Shown here: piece by piece, positions 43,643 through 52,209 of the stretch
How the letters are laid out: each line of letters begins with the position of its first letter
Position numbering within the stretch: the first letter of the stretch is position 1
From: Actinomycetes bacterium
GTDB taxonomy: Bacteria > Actinomycetota > Acidimicrobiia > Acidimicrobiales > RAAP-2
DNA: 64,000 bases
NCBI GenBank assembly: GCA_021848365.1
Contig: JAJZUS010000002.1
Span: 372,001-436,000, forward strand
Direction of reading: 5' to 3'
Made by a program: the position numbers and the translations under genes
The notes under the pieces: generated by a model
Seen by the model: only the letters and a program-made list of their open reading frames with translations
Database searches by the model: none
What the model was told of the DNA's origin: nothing

Positions 43643-44295
43643 CCCCGCGCCCAGCGCAGCCAGGCGAGGACCGCGAGGCCGAAGCCGATCTCGTAGACGA
43701 TCTCCCCCTGGAGGAGGAAGGTGACGTGCCCGGCGGGCAGCGACGCGGCGGCGAGCAGCCCCCCGGCCAGCTGGAGCCCGAAGATCGCCCGGGTCCCCGC
43801 CCGGGCGTCGCGCCGTACCAGGGCGATGGTGATGGCCCCCTGGACGAGAGCCATGACGACCCCGATGGTCATGTGGGTCCAGTTGAAGAAGGCGTTGACG
43901 TCGTAGGGGGTAAGGAGGAGCAGCCCGAGTCCGGTCGCGACCGCCCGCAGGGCCGACCCCAGCGCCGGGACGATCGCCCCGAGGGCGCTCGCCGCCCGCC
44001 AGAGGCCGACGCCGCCCGCCCCGAACGCCGCGATGAGGAGGGGGATGGTCGGCGGGTAGACGCCGTAGAAGGAGATCCCGTCCTTCTGGGCCGTCGTGTC
44101 GTGGCGCACCAGGACGCACACGACGAGTAGCGCGTAGAAGACACCCTGTCCGGCGATCAGCGCTCGCCGGGCCGCCGGGACGACCGCGGCCGTCCGGTCA
44201 TCGAGTGCGTCGACGCCCTCCGTGGGGCCCCCTAGCCGCGGTACCGGGCCCGCGACGCGGCCAGCTCCGCCTCGGCCTCCTCGCGGCCGGCCCAC
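43609..44295 (-). CDS. Unknown polytopic membrane protein
   Basis: A protein with about six hydrophobic segments, including ALIAGQGVFYALLVVCVLV, TIPLLIAAFGAGGVGLWRAA, FFNWTHMTIGVVMALVQGAI and LQGEIVYEIGFGLAVLAWLR. Family not recognised. The start is uncertain: the GTG at 44295 is the nearest in-frame candidate upstream of the first helix, but it lies 64 bases inside ppa and has no convincing Shine-Dalgarno sequence; a later start would lose part of helix 1. Its C-terminus overlaps the convergent tetR end. Codon third positions in the body are G/C-rich as in neighbouring genes, so the body is likely real. Confidence 0.5.
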   Translation of the reverse strand: MGRPRGGRGGAGRVAGPVPRLGGPTEGVDALDDRTAAVVPAARRALIAGQGVFYALLVVCVLVRHDTTAQKDGISFYGVYPPTIPLLIAAFGAGGVGLWRAASALGAIVPALGSALRAVATGLGLLLLTPYDVNAFFNWTHMTIGVVMALVQGAITIALVRRDARAGTRAIFGLQLAGGLLAAASLPAGHVTFLLQGEIVYEIGFGLAVLAWLRWARGYERIIDSAIA

Positions 44296-44714
44296 CGGTC
44301 GACCTTGACCCACTTGCCCTCCTCCAGGTCCTTGTAGACCCGGAAGAAGTGACTGATGCGATCGAGGATCTCGGTCGGCACGTCGCCGATGTCGGTCGCC
44401 GTCTTCCAGCGCTTGTCGTAGGTCGGCACGGCGAGGAGCTTCGCGTCCTCGCCCTTCTCGTCGGTCATGACGCACATGCCGAGGATCTTGGAGGCGATGG
44501 TGACGCCGGGGAAGGTCGGGTACTCGGTCAGCACGAGCGCGTCGAGCGGGTCACCGTCACCGCCGAGGGTGTGGGGGATGAACCCGTACTCGGCGGGGTA
44601 GCCCATCGACACGACCAAGTGGCGGTCGAGGACGATCGAGTCGGTCTCGTGGTCGTACTCGTACTTGTTCTGGCTGCCCCGGGGGATCTCGATGATGACA
44701 TTGACGCTGTCCAT
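44232..44714 (-). CDS. ppa: Family I inorganic pyrophosphatase
   Basis: A 160-residue soluble pyrophosphatase. It begins NVIIEIPRGSQNKYEYDHET, has MGYPAEYGFIPHTLGGDGDP and the metal signature DGDPLDALVLTEYPTF, then VPTYDKRWKTATDIGDVP and FFRVYKDLEEGKWVKVDRW. All conserved acidic and lysine residues of the actinobacterial enzyme are present. It hydrolyses pyrophosphate from nucleotide, tRNA and acyl-CoA synthesis. GAGGAG lies seven bases before the ATG at 44714. The gene diverges from the 3-hydroxyacyl-CoA dehydrogenase. Confidence 0.96.
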   Translation of the reverse strand: MDSVNVIIEIPRGSQNKYEYDHETDSIVLDRHLVVSMGYPAEYGFIPHTLGGDGDPLDALVLTEYPTFPGVTIASKILGMCVMTDEKGEDAKLLAVPTYDKRWKTATDIGDVPTEILDRISHFFRVYKDLEEGKWVKVDRWAGREEAEAELAASRARYRG

Positions 44715-44827
44715 GGCCCGTCTCCTCGCTCGCGCCCATCGTAGCGACGCGAGGGTGCGCCCTCCGGACCGGGAGCGGGCCCGGGCCTAGACTCGTCGGG
44801 GCCGCCAGGCCGCGTCGAGGAGGGCAC

Positions 44828-45682
44828 ATGGAGCGGGTCGGAGTCGTCGGAAGCGGGCTGATGGGCTCGGGCATCGCCGAGGTCGCCGCGCGCGGCGGGG
44901 CGGACGTCATCGTCATCGAGCGCAACGCCGAGGCCCTGGCCGCCGGGGTCGCGCGCATCGAGAAGTCCCTCACCCGGGCCGTCGCCTCCGGGAAGCTCTC
45001 CGAGGAGGAGGCCAATCGCGTCCGGGGGAACATCAGCTTCACCGAGGACTTCACGCGCTTCGCCGACCGCCAGATCGTGATCGAGGCGGTCGCCGAGGAC
45101 GAGGCCACCAAGGTCGGCGTCTTCAAGCGCCTCGACGCCGTCGTCGCCGACCCCGACGCGATCCTCGCCACCAACACCTCCTCGATCCCGATCATCAAGC
45201 TCGCCATGGCCACCAAGCGCCCGGAGCAGGTCATCGGCATGCACTTCTTCAACCCCGTGCCCGTCCTGCGACTCGTCGAGGTGATCTCCTCGCTGCTGAC
45301 GAGCCCCGAGACGACGGCCCGCGTGCGGGCCTACGCCACCGACGCCCTGGGCAAGAAGGTCATCACCTCCCCCGACCGGGCCGGCTTCGTGGTGAACGCC
45401 CTGCTGGTGCCCTACCTCCTCTCGGCGATCCGGATGCTGGAGTCGGGCTTCGCGAGCGCCGAGGACATCGACACCGGCATGGTGGTCGGCTGCGCCCACC
45501 CGATGGGGCCGCTCGCTCTGACCGACCTCATCGGCCTCGACACCACCCTCGCGGTCGCCGAGTCCCTCTACTCGGAGTTCAAGGAGCCGCACCTCGCCCC
45601 GCCGCCGTTGCTCTCGCGGATGGTCCAGGCGGGGCTCTACGGCCGCAAGTCCGGCCAGGGCTTCTTCGCCTACCGGGGCTAG
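44828..45682 (+). CDS. 3-hydroxybutyryl-CoA dehydrogenase (FadB2-like)
   Basis: A 284-residue NAD-dependent enzyme. VGVVGSGLMGSGIAEVAARG binds NAD; ILATNTSSIPIIKLAM, GMHFFNPVPVLRLVEVI (catalytic His of HFFNP) and GFVVNALLVPYLLSAIRML are standard; the C-terminal domain has GCAHPMGPLALTDLIGLDTT and GLYGRKSGQGFFAY. It oxidises 3-hydroxyacyl-CoA in short-chain fatty acid or polyhydroxybutyrate metabolism. GAGGAGG precedes the ATG by four bases. Its TAG stop shares a G with the GTG of purU (TAGTG), an odd partner for a beta-oxidation enzyme. Confidence 0.92.
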   Translation: MERVGVVGSGLMGSGIAEVAARGGADVIVIERNAEALAAGVARIEKSLTRAVASGKLSEEEANRVRGNISFTEDFTRFADRQIVIEAVAEDEATKVGVFKRLDAVVADPDAILATNTSSIPIIKLAMATKRPEQVIGMHFFNPVPVLRLVEVISSLLTSPETTARVRAYATDALGKKVITSPDRAGFVVNALLVPYLLSAIRMLESGFASAEDIDTGMVVGCAHPMGPLALTDLIGLDTTLAVAESLYSEFKEPHLAPPPLLSRMVQAGLYGRKSGQGFFAYRG

Positions 45683-46527
45683 TGGCCCACTACGTCCTGA
45701 CGCTGCGCTGCGCGGACCGCCCGGGGATCGTCCACGCGGCGAGCGCCGCGATCGTGGCGATCGGCGGCAACATCCTCGAGAACGACCAGTTCACCGACCC
45801 CGAGACGGGCACGTTCTGCATGCGCACCCGATTCGAGGCGGCGACCGACCCGGCGGGCGCCGCGGCCCGCCTGGCCGACGAGCTCGCCGAGTACGGCCCG
45901 GTGATCGAGCTGCGCGACGAGTCGGTCGTCCACCGTGCCGTGGTCATGGTCTCCCAGTTCGACCACTGCCTCGCCGACCTGCTCTACCGCCGCGAGCGCG
46001 GCGAGCTCCCGCTCGAGATCACGGCCGTCGTCGCCAACCACGAGACGTGCCGTCCCCTCGCCGAGCGCTACGGGATTCCCTTCCACCACGTGCCGGTCAC
46101 CGCGGCGACTCGCGAGGCGGCCGAGGACGCCCTGCGCGAGGTCGTCGCCGCGACCGGGTCCGACGTCGTAGTCCTCGCCCGCTACATGCAGATCCTCTCC
46201 CCGCGGCTCTGCGCCGAGCTCGCGGGACGTGTCGTCAACATCCACCACTCGTTCCTCCCCGGCTTCAAGGGAGCTCGCCCCTACCACCAGGCCTACGAGC
46301 ACGGGGTGAAGCTCATCGGCGCAACGGCCCACTTCGTGACGGCCGACCTCGACGAGGGCCCGATCATCGAGCAGGACGTGGTGCGCGTGAGCCACGCCCG
46401 CCGACCGGCCGAGCTGGTCGCGCTCGGTCGCGACGTCGAGCGGACGGTCCTCGCCCGGGCCGTCGCCCTCGTCGCCGAGGACCGCGTGATGGTCGTCGGG
46501 CGCCGGACGGTCGTCTTCGCCCAGTAG
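45682..46527 (+). CDS. purU: Formyltetrahydrofolate deformylase
   Basis: A 281-residue enzyme with an N-terminal ACT domain (LTLRCADRPGIVHAASAAIV) and a formyl-transferase domain. AVVANHETCRPLAERYGIPF, VVLARYMQILSPRLCAELAG, VVNIHHSFLPGFKGARPYHQ and the final ATAHFVTADLDEGPIIEQDV carry the catalytic Asn-His-Asp residues. It releases formate from 10-formyl-tetrahydrofolate to balance one-carbon units, and may supply formate for purine synthesis. Its GTG start overlaps the upstream stop by one base, so it depends on that gene for expression. A short gap separates it from the convergent kynU. Confidence 0.93.
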   Translation: MAHYVLTLRCADRPGIVHAASAAIVAIGGNILENDQFTDPETGTFCMRTRFEAATDPAGAAARLADELAEYGPVIELRDESVVHRAVVMVSQFDHCLADLLYRRERGELPLEITAVVANHETCRPLAERYGIPFHHVPVTAATREAAEDALREVVAATGSDVVVLARYMQILSPRLCAELAGRVVNIHHSFLPGFKGARPYHQAYEHGVKLIGATAHFVTADLDEGPIIEQDVVRVSHARRPAELVALGRDVERTVLARAVALVAEDRVMVVGRRTVVFAQ

Positions 46528-46533
46528 GGCGAC

Positions 46534-47766
46534 TCAGGTGACGGGGTTGCGCGTCCGGTACGCGGGATCCCGGTGCTCCTCGTGCTCGATCACGGCGACC
46601 AGGTGCTCGACGGCGTCGTAGACGTCGACGAAGCGCACGTAGAGGGGCGCGAAGCCGAACCGGCAGATGTCGGGGTCCCGGAAGTCACCGATCACCCCGC
46701 GCGCGATGAGGGCCTGGATGATCCCGTAGCTCTCCGTGTGGCGCAGGGCCACCTGGCTGCCCCGCCGGGCGTGGTCCCGGGGCGTGACCACCTCGACGAC
46801 ACCCGCGAGACGCTCCTCCACGAGCTCGATGAAGAGGTCGGTGAGGGCGAGGCTCTTCGCGCGGACCTCGTCCAGGGAGGTCCGCTCGAACACCTCGAGT
46901 GCCCCGTCGAGGGCGGCGAGGGCGATGACCGAGGGCGACGAGGTGACGAAGGCCTGCACGCCCGGGGCCGGCTCGTAGTCGGGCTCGAAGGCGAAGGGGC
47001 GGGCGTGGCCGAGCCAGCCGGGCAGCGGGTTCTCGAGAATCCCCTGCCAGCTCTCGCGCACGTAGAGGAAGGCCGGCGCTCCCGGCCCCCCGTTCAGGTA
47101 CTTGTAGGCGCACCCGGCGGCGAAGTCGACGTCGGCGCCGGTCACGTCGAGCGGCACCGCGCCCGTCGAGTGGGCGAAGTCCCAGAGCATGAGGGCCCCG
47201 GCGCCGTGCACCCGGCGGGTCACGCCGGCGAGGTCGAGCATCTCGCCGGTGCGGAAGTCGACGTGGGTCAGCATCACGAGCGCGACGTCGGGCCCGAGGT
47301 GCTCGTCGAGCCGGGTCCGGTCGATCGGGCGGATCTCGATCGGGCGGCCGGCGAGGGCGGCGACCCCGCCCGCGATGTAGAGGTCGGAGTGGAAGTTGAC
47401 CTCGTCGGTGAGGACGACGTGACGATCGGGCCGCAGCCGCAACGCGCCGATGAGGGCCTTCGCGAGCAGGATCGTCAGGGTGTCAGCGACGACGACCTCG
47501 CCCGGCCGGGCCCCGATGAACGGGGCCAGCCGGTCCCCGAGGGCCGTCGGCTGGGCCATCCAGCCCGCGGCGTTCCAGCTGCGGATGAGACCCCGGCCCC
47601 ACTCCTCGTCGACCGTCTCGATGATGCGCCGACGCGCGCCGACGCTCAGGGGCCCGAGGGAGTTGCCGTCGAGGTAGAGGACCTCGTCGGACAGGACGAA
47701 GGCGTCGCGCAGCGGGGCGAGCGGATCGGCGGCGTCACGGGCCGCGCACTGTTCACGGGTCGTCAT
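46534..47766 (-). CDS. kynU: Kynureninase
   Basis: A 410-residue PLP enzyme. It has YLDGNSLGPLSVGARRRI, DTLTILLAKALIGALRL, HVDFRTGEMLDL, WDFAHSTGAVPLDV and the PLP lysine in GCAYKYLNGGPGAPAFLYV, then GWLGHARPFAFEPDYEPAPG. All are kynureninase motifs. It splits kynurenine or 3-hydroxykynurenine to anthranilate and alanine. No tryptophan dioxygenase or formamidase gene is seen in the window. It is the last gene of the long leftward run starting at 54547 and is 19 bases after the PH-like gene; AGGAGG precedes the ATG at 47766. Confidence 0.93.
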   Translation of the reverse strand: MTTREQCAARDAADPLAPLRDAFVLSDEVLYLDGNSLGPLSVGARRRIIETVDEEWGRGLIRSWNAAGWMAQPTALGDRLAPFIGARPGEVVVADTLTILLAKALIGALRLRPDRHVVLTDEVNFHSDLYIAGGVAALAGRPIEIRPIDRTRLDEHLGPDVALVMLTHVDFRTGEMLDLAGVTRRVHGAGALMLWDFAHSTGAVPLDVTGADVDFAAGCAYKYLNGGPGAPAFLYVRESWQGILENPLPGWLGHARPFAFEPDYEPAPGVQAFVTSSPSVIALAALDGALEVFERTSLDEVRAKSLALTDLFIELVEERLAGVVEVVTPRDHARRGSQVALRHTESYGIIQALIARGVIGDFRDPDICRFGFAPLYVRFVDVYDAVEHLVAVIEHEEHRDPAYRTRNPVT

Positions 47767-47785
47767 GTCCCTCCTCGGTCGTCGA

Positions 47786-48151
47786 TCAGCCTAGGGCCGG
47801 TCCTCCGGCCGCGGCGATGCGCCGGGCGACCCCGTCGGGATCGGTGAGGCCCACGACGACCTCGTCGTAGCGCTCGCCGTGGAGCGCGAGCCGCAGCCCC
47901 CGACGCTCGGAGCGGTGCCCGACGATGAAGGTCCGCCTCCCGTCACGGTAGAAGGTGCCCACCACCACGACACCGGGCAGTGCCGTCCCGGGTGCCTTCA
48001 GCCCGTGGAAGCCGGCGACCACGTCCTCGACGAGCTCGACCGCGTCGAGCGAGGCGACGGGGATCCGCAGGTCCCCGTGCAGGGCCTCGACGCGCTCGGC
48101 GGCGCTGAGCGCCACCACCACGACGTCGCCGTCGACCTCGATGTCCGCCAC
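47786..48151 (-). CDS. Small PH-like (bPH) protein
   Basis: A 121-residue soluble protein with an all-beta sandwich pattern: IEVDGDVVVVALSAAERVEA, RIPVASLDAVELVEDVVAGF, HGLKAPGTALPGVVVVGTFY and LRLALHGERYDEVVVGLTDP. This is an actinobacterial family of bacterial PH-like proteins without a known function. It sits ten bases downstream of the methyltransferase gene in the leftward operon. No membrane segment. Confidence 0.65.
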   Translation of the reverse strand: MADIEVDGDVVVVALSAAERVEALHGDLRIPVASLDAVELVEDVVAGFHGLKAPGTALPGVVVVGTFYRDGRRTFIVGHRSERRGLRLALHGERYDEVVVGLTDPDGVARRIAAAGGPALG

Positions 48152-48161
48152 GGTCCCGACC

Positions 48162-48968
48162 CTACGCCCCGCGACGGGCGAGGACCTCGACGTTCACCAC
48201 GAGGAAGAGCCCGTCGGGCTGCTCGGCCCAGCGACGAAAGGCGGCGGCGTAGCGCTCGAGGTCGGCGGGCGCCGCCGCACCGATGTCGAGGGCCTGGTGG
48301 GCGAAGTCGCTGACGCGCACCCGGTCGGCCCAGAGGCCGCCCCACCACTGGCGGTCGTCGTCGGTCGCGTAGGTCCAGTTGGACGAGCCGACCTCGATCC
48401 CCTCGAAGCCCGCCGCGCGCACCCACCCCGGGAGGTGCCGTCCGCCGTCGGCCTCGGCCCCGTTGGCCCGCGCGACGGCGTGGTAGACGTCGCGCCACTC
48501 GTCGAGGTCGGGGTCGGCGGGGTGCCAGACGAAGGCGCCGTAGTCGGCGTCGCGCACCGCCAGCCGACCGCCCGGACGCAGCACGCGGCGCATCTCGGCG
48601 AGAGCACGCACCGGGTCGGTCAGGTGCTGGAGGACCTGGTGGGAGAAGACGACGTCGAAGCTCTCGTCGCCGAAGGGGAGGGCGTAGACGTCACCCACCT
48701 CGAAGTGCAGCGTCGGGTAGGCCGCGGCGGGGAAGGCGCCCCGCGCGTCCTCGACGACCGTCGCCACCCGGTCGAGCCCGACGACGGCGCCGGCCGGGAC
48801 GCGGCGAGCGAGGTCGGCCGTGATGGTGCCGGGCCCGCAGCCGACGTCGAGCAGCCGCGTCGTCGCGCCGAGGTGCGGCAGCACGAAGGCCGCCGAGTTC
48901 TCCGCCGTGCGCCAGCGGTGGCTGCGCAGGACGGACTCGTGGTGTCCGTGGGTGTAGCGGTCGCTCAC
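48162..48968 (-). CDS. SAM-dependent methyltransferase (UbiE-like)
   Basis: A 268-residue class I methyltransferase. TRLLDVGCGPGTITADLARR binds SAM, with VVGLDRV, FEVGDVYALPFGDESFDVVF, SHQVLQHLTDPVRALAEMRR and VLRPGGRLAVRDADY following. A C-terminal helical extension (DDRQWWGGLWADRVRVSDFA) is typical of small-molecule O- or C-methyltransferases of the UbiE group. The target is unknown. Its GTG start overlaps the prpB stop by four bases (GTGA), so it is coupled to that gene. Confidence 0.82.
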   Translation of the reverse strand: MSDRYTHGHHESVLRSHRWRTAENSAAFVLPHLGATTRLLDVGCGPGTITADLARRVPAGAVVGLDRVATVVEDARGAFPAAAYPTLHFEVGDVYALPFGDESFDVVFSHQVLQHLTDPVRALAEMRRVLRPGGRLAVRDADYGAFVWHPADPDLDEWRDVYHAVARANGAEADGGRHLPGWVRAAGFEGIEVGSSNWTYATDDDRQWWGGLWADRVRVSDFAHQALDIGAAAPADLERYAAAFRRWAEQPDGLFLVVNVEVLARRGA

Positions 48969-49888
48969 GCGAGCCCTCCGGGGTCGGCGACGCCGGGGAT
49001 CGGGAAGCCGAACACGTCGGCGTCGAAGGCCTGGTAGCCGGCGTAGTCCACCAGGTCGTAGAGGTCGGCGCGCGTCTGCATCTCCTCGAGCAGTCCCATG
49101 AGGCGCCCCTCGCGCGCGAGGGTCGCGAGGGCCCGGTCGGCCGCACCCATCGCCAGGCGCAACAGGGAGACCGGGAAGATGACCATGTCGTAGCCGAGTC
49201 GGCGCAGGTCGTCGACCCCGAGGGCCGGGCCCTGCCCGAACTCGGTCATGTTCGCGAGCAGGGGCACGTCGAGGGCGCGGCGGACGGCGGCGAACTCCTC
49301 CTCGGTCCGCAGGGCCTCGGGGAAGACGGCGTCGGCGCCGGCCTCCACGTAGGCCAGCGCCCGGTCGATGGCGCCGTCGAGCCCCTCGACGGCGCGCGCG
49401 TCGGTGCGGGCGATCAGCAGGAGGTTGGGGTCGCGGCGGGCGCTCGCCGCGGCGCGCACGCGGCGCACGGCGTCCTCGCGGGCGACCACCTGCTTGCCCT
49501 CGAGGTGGCCGCAGCGCTTCGGGTTGACCTGGTCCTCGAGGTGGAGGCCGGCGACGCCGGCGTCCTCGAGCAGCTGCACCGTGCGCGCGACGTTCATCGG
49601 CTCCCCGAAGCCGGTGTCGGCGTCGACGACGACCGGCAGGGCGGTCACGCGCGCGACCTGGGCCGCGCGCGTCGCGACCTCGCTGAGCGTGGTGAGCCCG
49701 ACGTCGGGCAGTCCGAGGTCGGCGGCCATGACGGCCCCCGAGAGGTAGAGGCCGGCGAACCCGTGGCGCTCGGCGAGCATCGCCGAGAGGGGGTTGAAGG
49801 CCCCGGGCAGGACGAGCGGCTCGCCGGTGCCGAGCCGCGCCCGCAGGCGGCGTCGCTTCTCGGCGTCCGGGGTCGGGTCGTGCAGCAT
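48965..49888 (-). CDS. prpB: Methylisocitrate lyase-like (PEP mutase/ICL superfamily)
   Basis: A 307-residue enzyme. LVLPGAFNPLSAMLAERHGF, LSGAVMAADLGLPDVGLTTL, VDADTGFGEP (metal-binding Asp), HLEDQVNPKRCGHLEGK (with the catalytic Cys in KRCGHxxxK) and RTDARAVEG are all present. It splits 2-methylisocitrate to pyruvate and succinate, or a related 2-hydroxy acid. The ATG at 49888 shares one base with the prpD stop (TGATG). No prpC (methylcitrate synthase) is found in the window, so the true substrate may be different. Confidence 0.88.
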   Translation of the reverse strand: MLHDPTPDAEKRRRLRARLGTGEPLVLPGAFNPLSAMLAERHGFAGLYLSGAVMAADLGLPDVGLTTLSEVATRAAQVARVTALPVVVDADTGFGEPMNVARTVQLLEDAGVAGLHLEDQVNPKRCGHLEGKQVVAREDAVRRVRAAASARRDPNLLLIARTDARAVEGLDGAIDRALAYVEAGADAVFPEALRTEEEFAAVRRALDVPLLANMTEFGQGPALGVDDLRRLGYDMVIFPVSLLRLAMGAADRALATLAREGRLMGLLEEMQTRADLYDLVDYAGYQAFDADVFGFPIPGVADPGGLA

Positions 49889-51399
49889 CAGAGGAGTCCC
49901 GTCGTGAGGATCGGGCGTGCCACCTCGCTCGTGACCGTGAGGCCCGCGAGGTCGCCGGACAGCAGCTCGGGGAGGCGCGCCGCGAGGTCGAGGAATCGCT
50001 CGACCTCGGCCGGGGCGAGCACCCCCTCGGTCAGCTGGCGGAACTTCGCCACGTACTGCGCCCGACCGAAGGGCCGCTCGCCCGCCGGGTGGGCGTCGGG
50101 CACCACGACGGTCGCCTCGCGGCGCGTGCCGTCGGTGAAGAGGATCTCGGCCCGGCCCCCGTAGGCGCGCCGGGTCGGGTCCGGATCGTGGTAGCGGGCC
50201 GTCCACTCGGGGTCCTCGAGCGTGCGAATCGACCGCCAGAGCGCGACCGTGTCGGGACGGGCGGCCCGCGTCGGCGCGTAGGAGCGCTCGTGGTGCCAAG
50301 CCCCGTCCTGCAGGGCGACGGCGAGGATGTAGGGCAGCGAGTGGTCGAGGGTCTCGCGGGTGGCGGCCGGGTCGTACTTCTGCGGATCCCCCGAGCCCGA
50401 CCCGATGACGGCGTGGGTGTGGTGGGACGTGTGCAGGACGATCTCGGCGACCCCCACGCCGGTCGCGAGGCGCGGGTCGGCCGCCCGGAGACGGCGCGCG
50501 AGGTCGATCCAGGCCTGGGCCTGGTACTCGGCCGAGTGCTCCTTCGTGAAGGAGTCCAGGATCGCCCTCCGGGGCTCGTCCGGACCGACGAGGGTCACGT
50601 GGTAGCCGGCCCCGGGACCGTCGAGGAGCCGGGCGATGACCGCGTCGGCGCCCTCGTAGATCGGCTCGGGCGCGGTCTCGCCGCGCATCGCCCGGTCGAC
50701 CGCCTCGATCGCCGCCTTCGCGGCGAAGGCCGGGGCGTAGGCCTTCCAGGTGGAGATCGTCCCCTTGCGCGACTGGCGCGTCGCCGTCGTGACGTGGACG
50801 GACTGGTTGACGGCCTGGAAGACGACGGGGGTGGGCAGGTCGAGCAGGGTCCCCAGCCCGACCGCGATCGCCGGGGCCAGGTGGGCCACGTGGTCGATGG
50901 CGTGGGCGTGGAGGCTGATCGCTCGCGCGAGCGAGATCTGGACCTCGTAGGCGTTGGCGATGGCCCGCACCAGTCGGTCACCGTCGACGGCGCCGCCCAC
51001 GTGCTGGGCGACGGCGACCAGCGGGGCGATGGCGTCGCCGGGGTGGGCGTACTCGGCGGCGAGGAAGGTGTCGTGGAAGTCGAGCTCGCGCACCGCGACG
51101 GCGTTCGCCCACGCCGCCCACTCCGGCGAGACCCGCTCGTCGGGGTCGAGCCCGACGACCGTCGCTCCGGGGCGGGCGGGGTGTCGCCGCGCCTGGTCGC
51201 GCGCGGCGGCGACCGGGGGGCGCGCGAGGGACGCCGTCGCCACCGCGGCGTCGTCGATCACGCGGTTGACCACCATGTCGCGCACGTCGTCGTCGAGGGG
51301 GGCGCGGGGTGACGCGACCTCGGCCAGGCGCCAGGCCAGCTGGTCCTCGCGCGCGAGGACCTGGTCGCTCGCCCCTGCCCGGACCTCGTACTCCCTCAC
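49888..51399 (-). CDS. prpD: MmgE/PrpD-family dehydratase
   Basis: A 503-residue member of the 2-methylcitrate dehydratase family. Typical parts are VNRVIDDAAVATASLARPPV, NAVAVRELDFHDTFLAAEYA (conserved HDTF), HPGDAIAPLVAVAQH, ANAYEVQISLARAISLHAHA, HVTTATRQSRKGTISTWKAY and later DHSLPYILAVALQDGAWHHE. It dehydrates methylcitrate or a similar tricarboxylate or dicarboxylate without an iron-sulfur cluster. GGAGG is five bases before the GTG at 51399. Next to PrpB it suggests the methylcitrate cycle, but the missing PrpC and the flanking CoA-transferase and lyase genes leave other acids open. Confidence 0.9.
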   Translation of the reverse strand: MREYEVRAGASDQVLAREDQLAWRLAEVASPRAPLDDDVRDMVVNRVIDDAAVATASLARPPVAAARDQARRHPARPGATVVGLDPDERVSPEWAAWANAVAVRELDFHDTFLAAEYAHPGDAIAPLVAVAQHVGGAVDGDRLVRAIANAYEVQISLARAISLHAHAIDHVAHLAPAIAVGLGTLLDLPTPVVFQAVNQSVHVTTATRQSRKGTISTWKAYAPAFAAKAAIEAVDRAMRGETAPEPIYEGADAVIARLLDGPGAGYHVTLVGPDEPRRAILDSFTKEHSAEYQAQAWIDLARRLRAADPRLATGVGVAEIVLHTSHHTHAVIGSGSGDPQKYDPAATRETLDHSLPYILAVALQDGAWHHERSYAPTRAARPDTVALWRSIRTLEDPEWTARYHDPDPTRRAYGGRAEILFTDGTRREATVVVPDAHPAGERPFGRAQYVAKFRQLTEGVLAPAEVERFLDLAARLPELLSGDLAGLTVTSEVARPILTTGLL

Positions 51400-52208
51400 G
51401 GCAACCTCCGGGTGATGGCGGCGCTCGCGCGCTGCAGCTCGACGACGAGGGCCTCGACGTCCTTCGGGATGTCCTCGATCAGGGCCGAGAGCTGGATGCC
51501 CGCCACCAGCTCACCCGCGCGGTCGAAGACCGGGACGGCGATCGAGAGGCCGCCCGCCTGGCGCTGTCCCTGACCGAAGGCGTAGCCCCGCTCACGGATG
51601 ACGCCGAGGTTCGCCACGAACTCCTCGCGAGTGACGGCGACGCCGCTCGCCAGGCGGATCTCGTCGACGCCCTCGAGCAGTCGCTCGAGGTCTTCGTCCT
51701 CCAGATAGGCGGCGTGGACGCGCGCGCCGCCGACGGTGAGGGGCAGCTGCTCGCCGATGGGGACCTGGTAGCGCATCGGCGGCACGCTCGCCACGCGGTA
51801 GAGCAGCACGGCCGTCAGGTCGACGCGCACGGTGAGGGTCGAGGTGAGGTTCGTCGCCGCCGTCAGCTCGCCGAGAACGGTCTCCGCCGCCTGCACCAGG
51901 CGATTGGTTTGGAGGAAGACCGTCCCGTCGAGCAGGGGCGCGACGCCGAGGCGGTAGTCGAAGCCCTCGCGCTCGACGTAGCCGTAGTGGACGAGCAGGT
52001 TGACGATCCGCTGGGTCGTCGCGAGGTGCAGCTGGGCCGCCTGGGCGATCTCGGTGAGGCGCATCGGGGCCCGGCGCTCGCGCAGCACCCGCAGCACGAC
52101 GAAGGGGCGGTCGAGCGAGCGAGCCGAGTTGAGTGCCGACTCGTCGTCGCGGACCCCGTCCTCGGCGGGCGGCGTCGGCCGCTCGTCGACGACACGGGTC
52201 CGCGCCAC
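51396..52208 (-). CDS. IclR-family transcriptional regulator
   Basis: A 270-residue regulator. The winged helix-turn-helix is in SLDRPFVVLRVLRERRAPMR, LTEIAQAAQLHLATTQRIVN, LLVHYGYVE; the IclR effector domain follows with LTVRVDLTAVLLYRVASVPP, VGGARVHAAYL and a C-terminal GLSIAVPVFDRAGELVAGIQ. It probably controls the operon it lies in, with a substrate or its CoA ester as effector. It is one base after the HMG-CoA-lyase-like stop and overlaps prpD by four bases, so it is autoregulated with them if it binds their promoter. Confidence 0.87.
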   Translation of the reverse strand: MARTRVVDERPTPPAEDGVRDDESALNSARSLDRPFVVLRVLRERRAPMRLTEIAQAAQLHLATTQRIVNLLVHYGYVEREGFDYRLGVAPLLDGTVFLQTNRLVQAAETVLGELTAATNLTSTLTVRVDLTAVLLYRVASVPPMRYQVPIGEQLPLTVGGARVHAAYLEDEDLERLLEGVDEIRLASGVAVTREEFVANLGVIRERGYAFGQGQRQAGGLSIAVPVFDRAGELVAGIQLSALIEDIPKDVEALVVELQRASAAITRRLP

Positions 52209-52209
52209 G

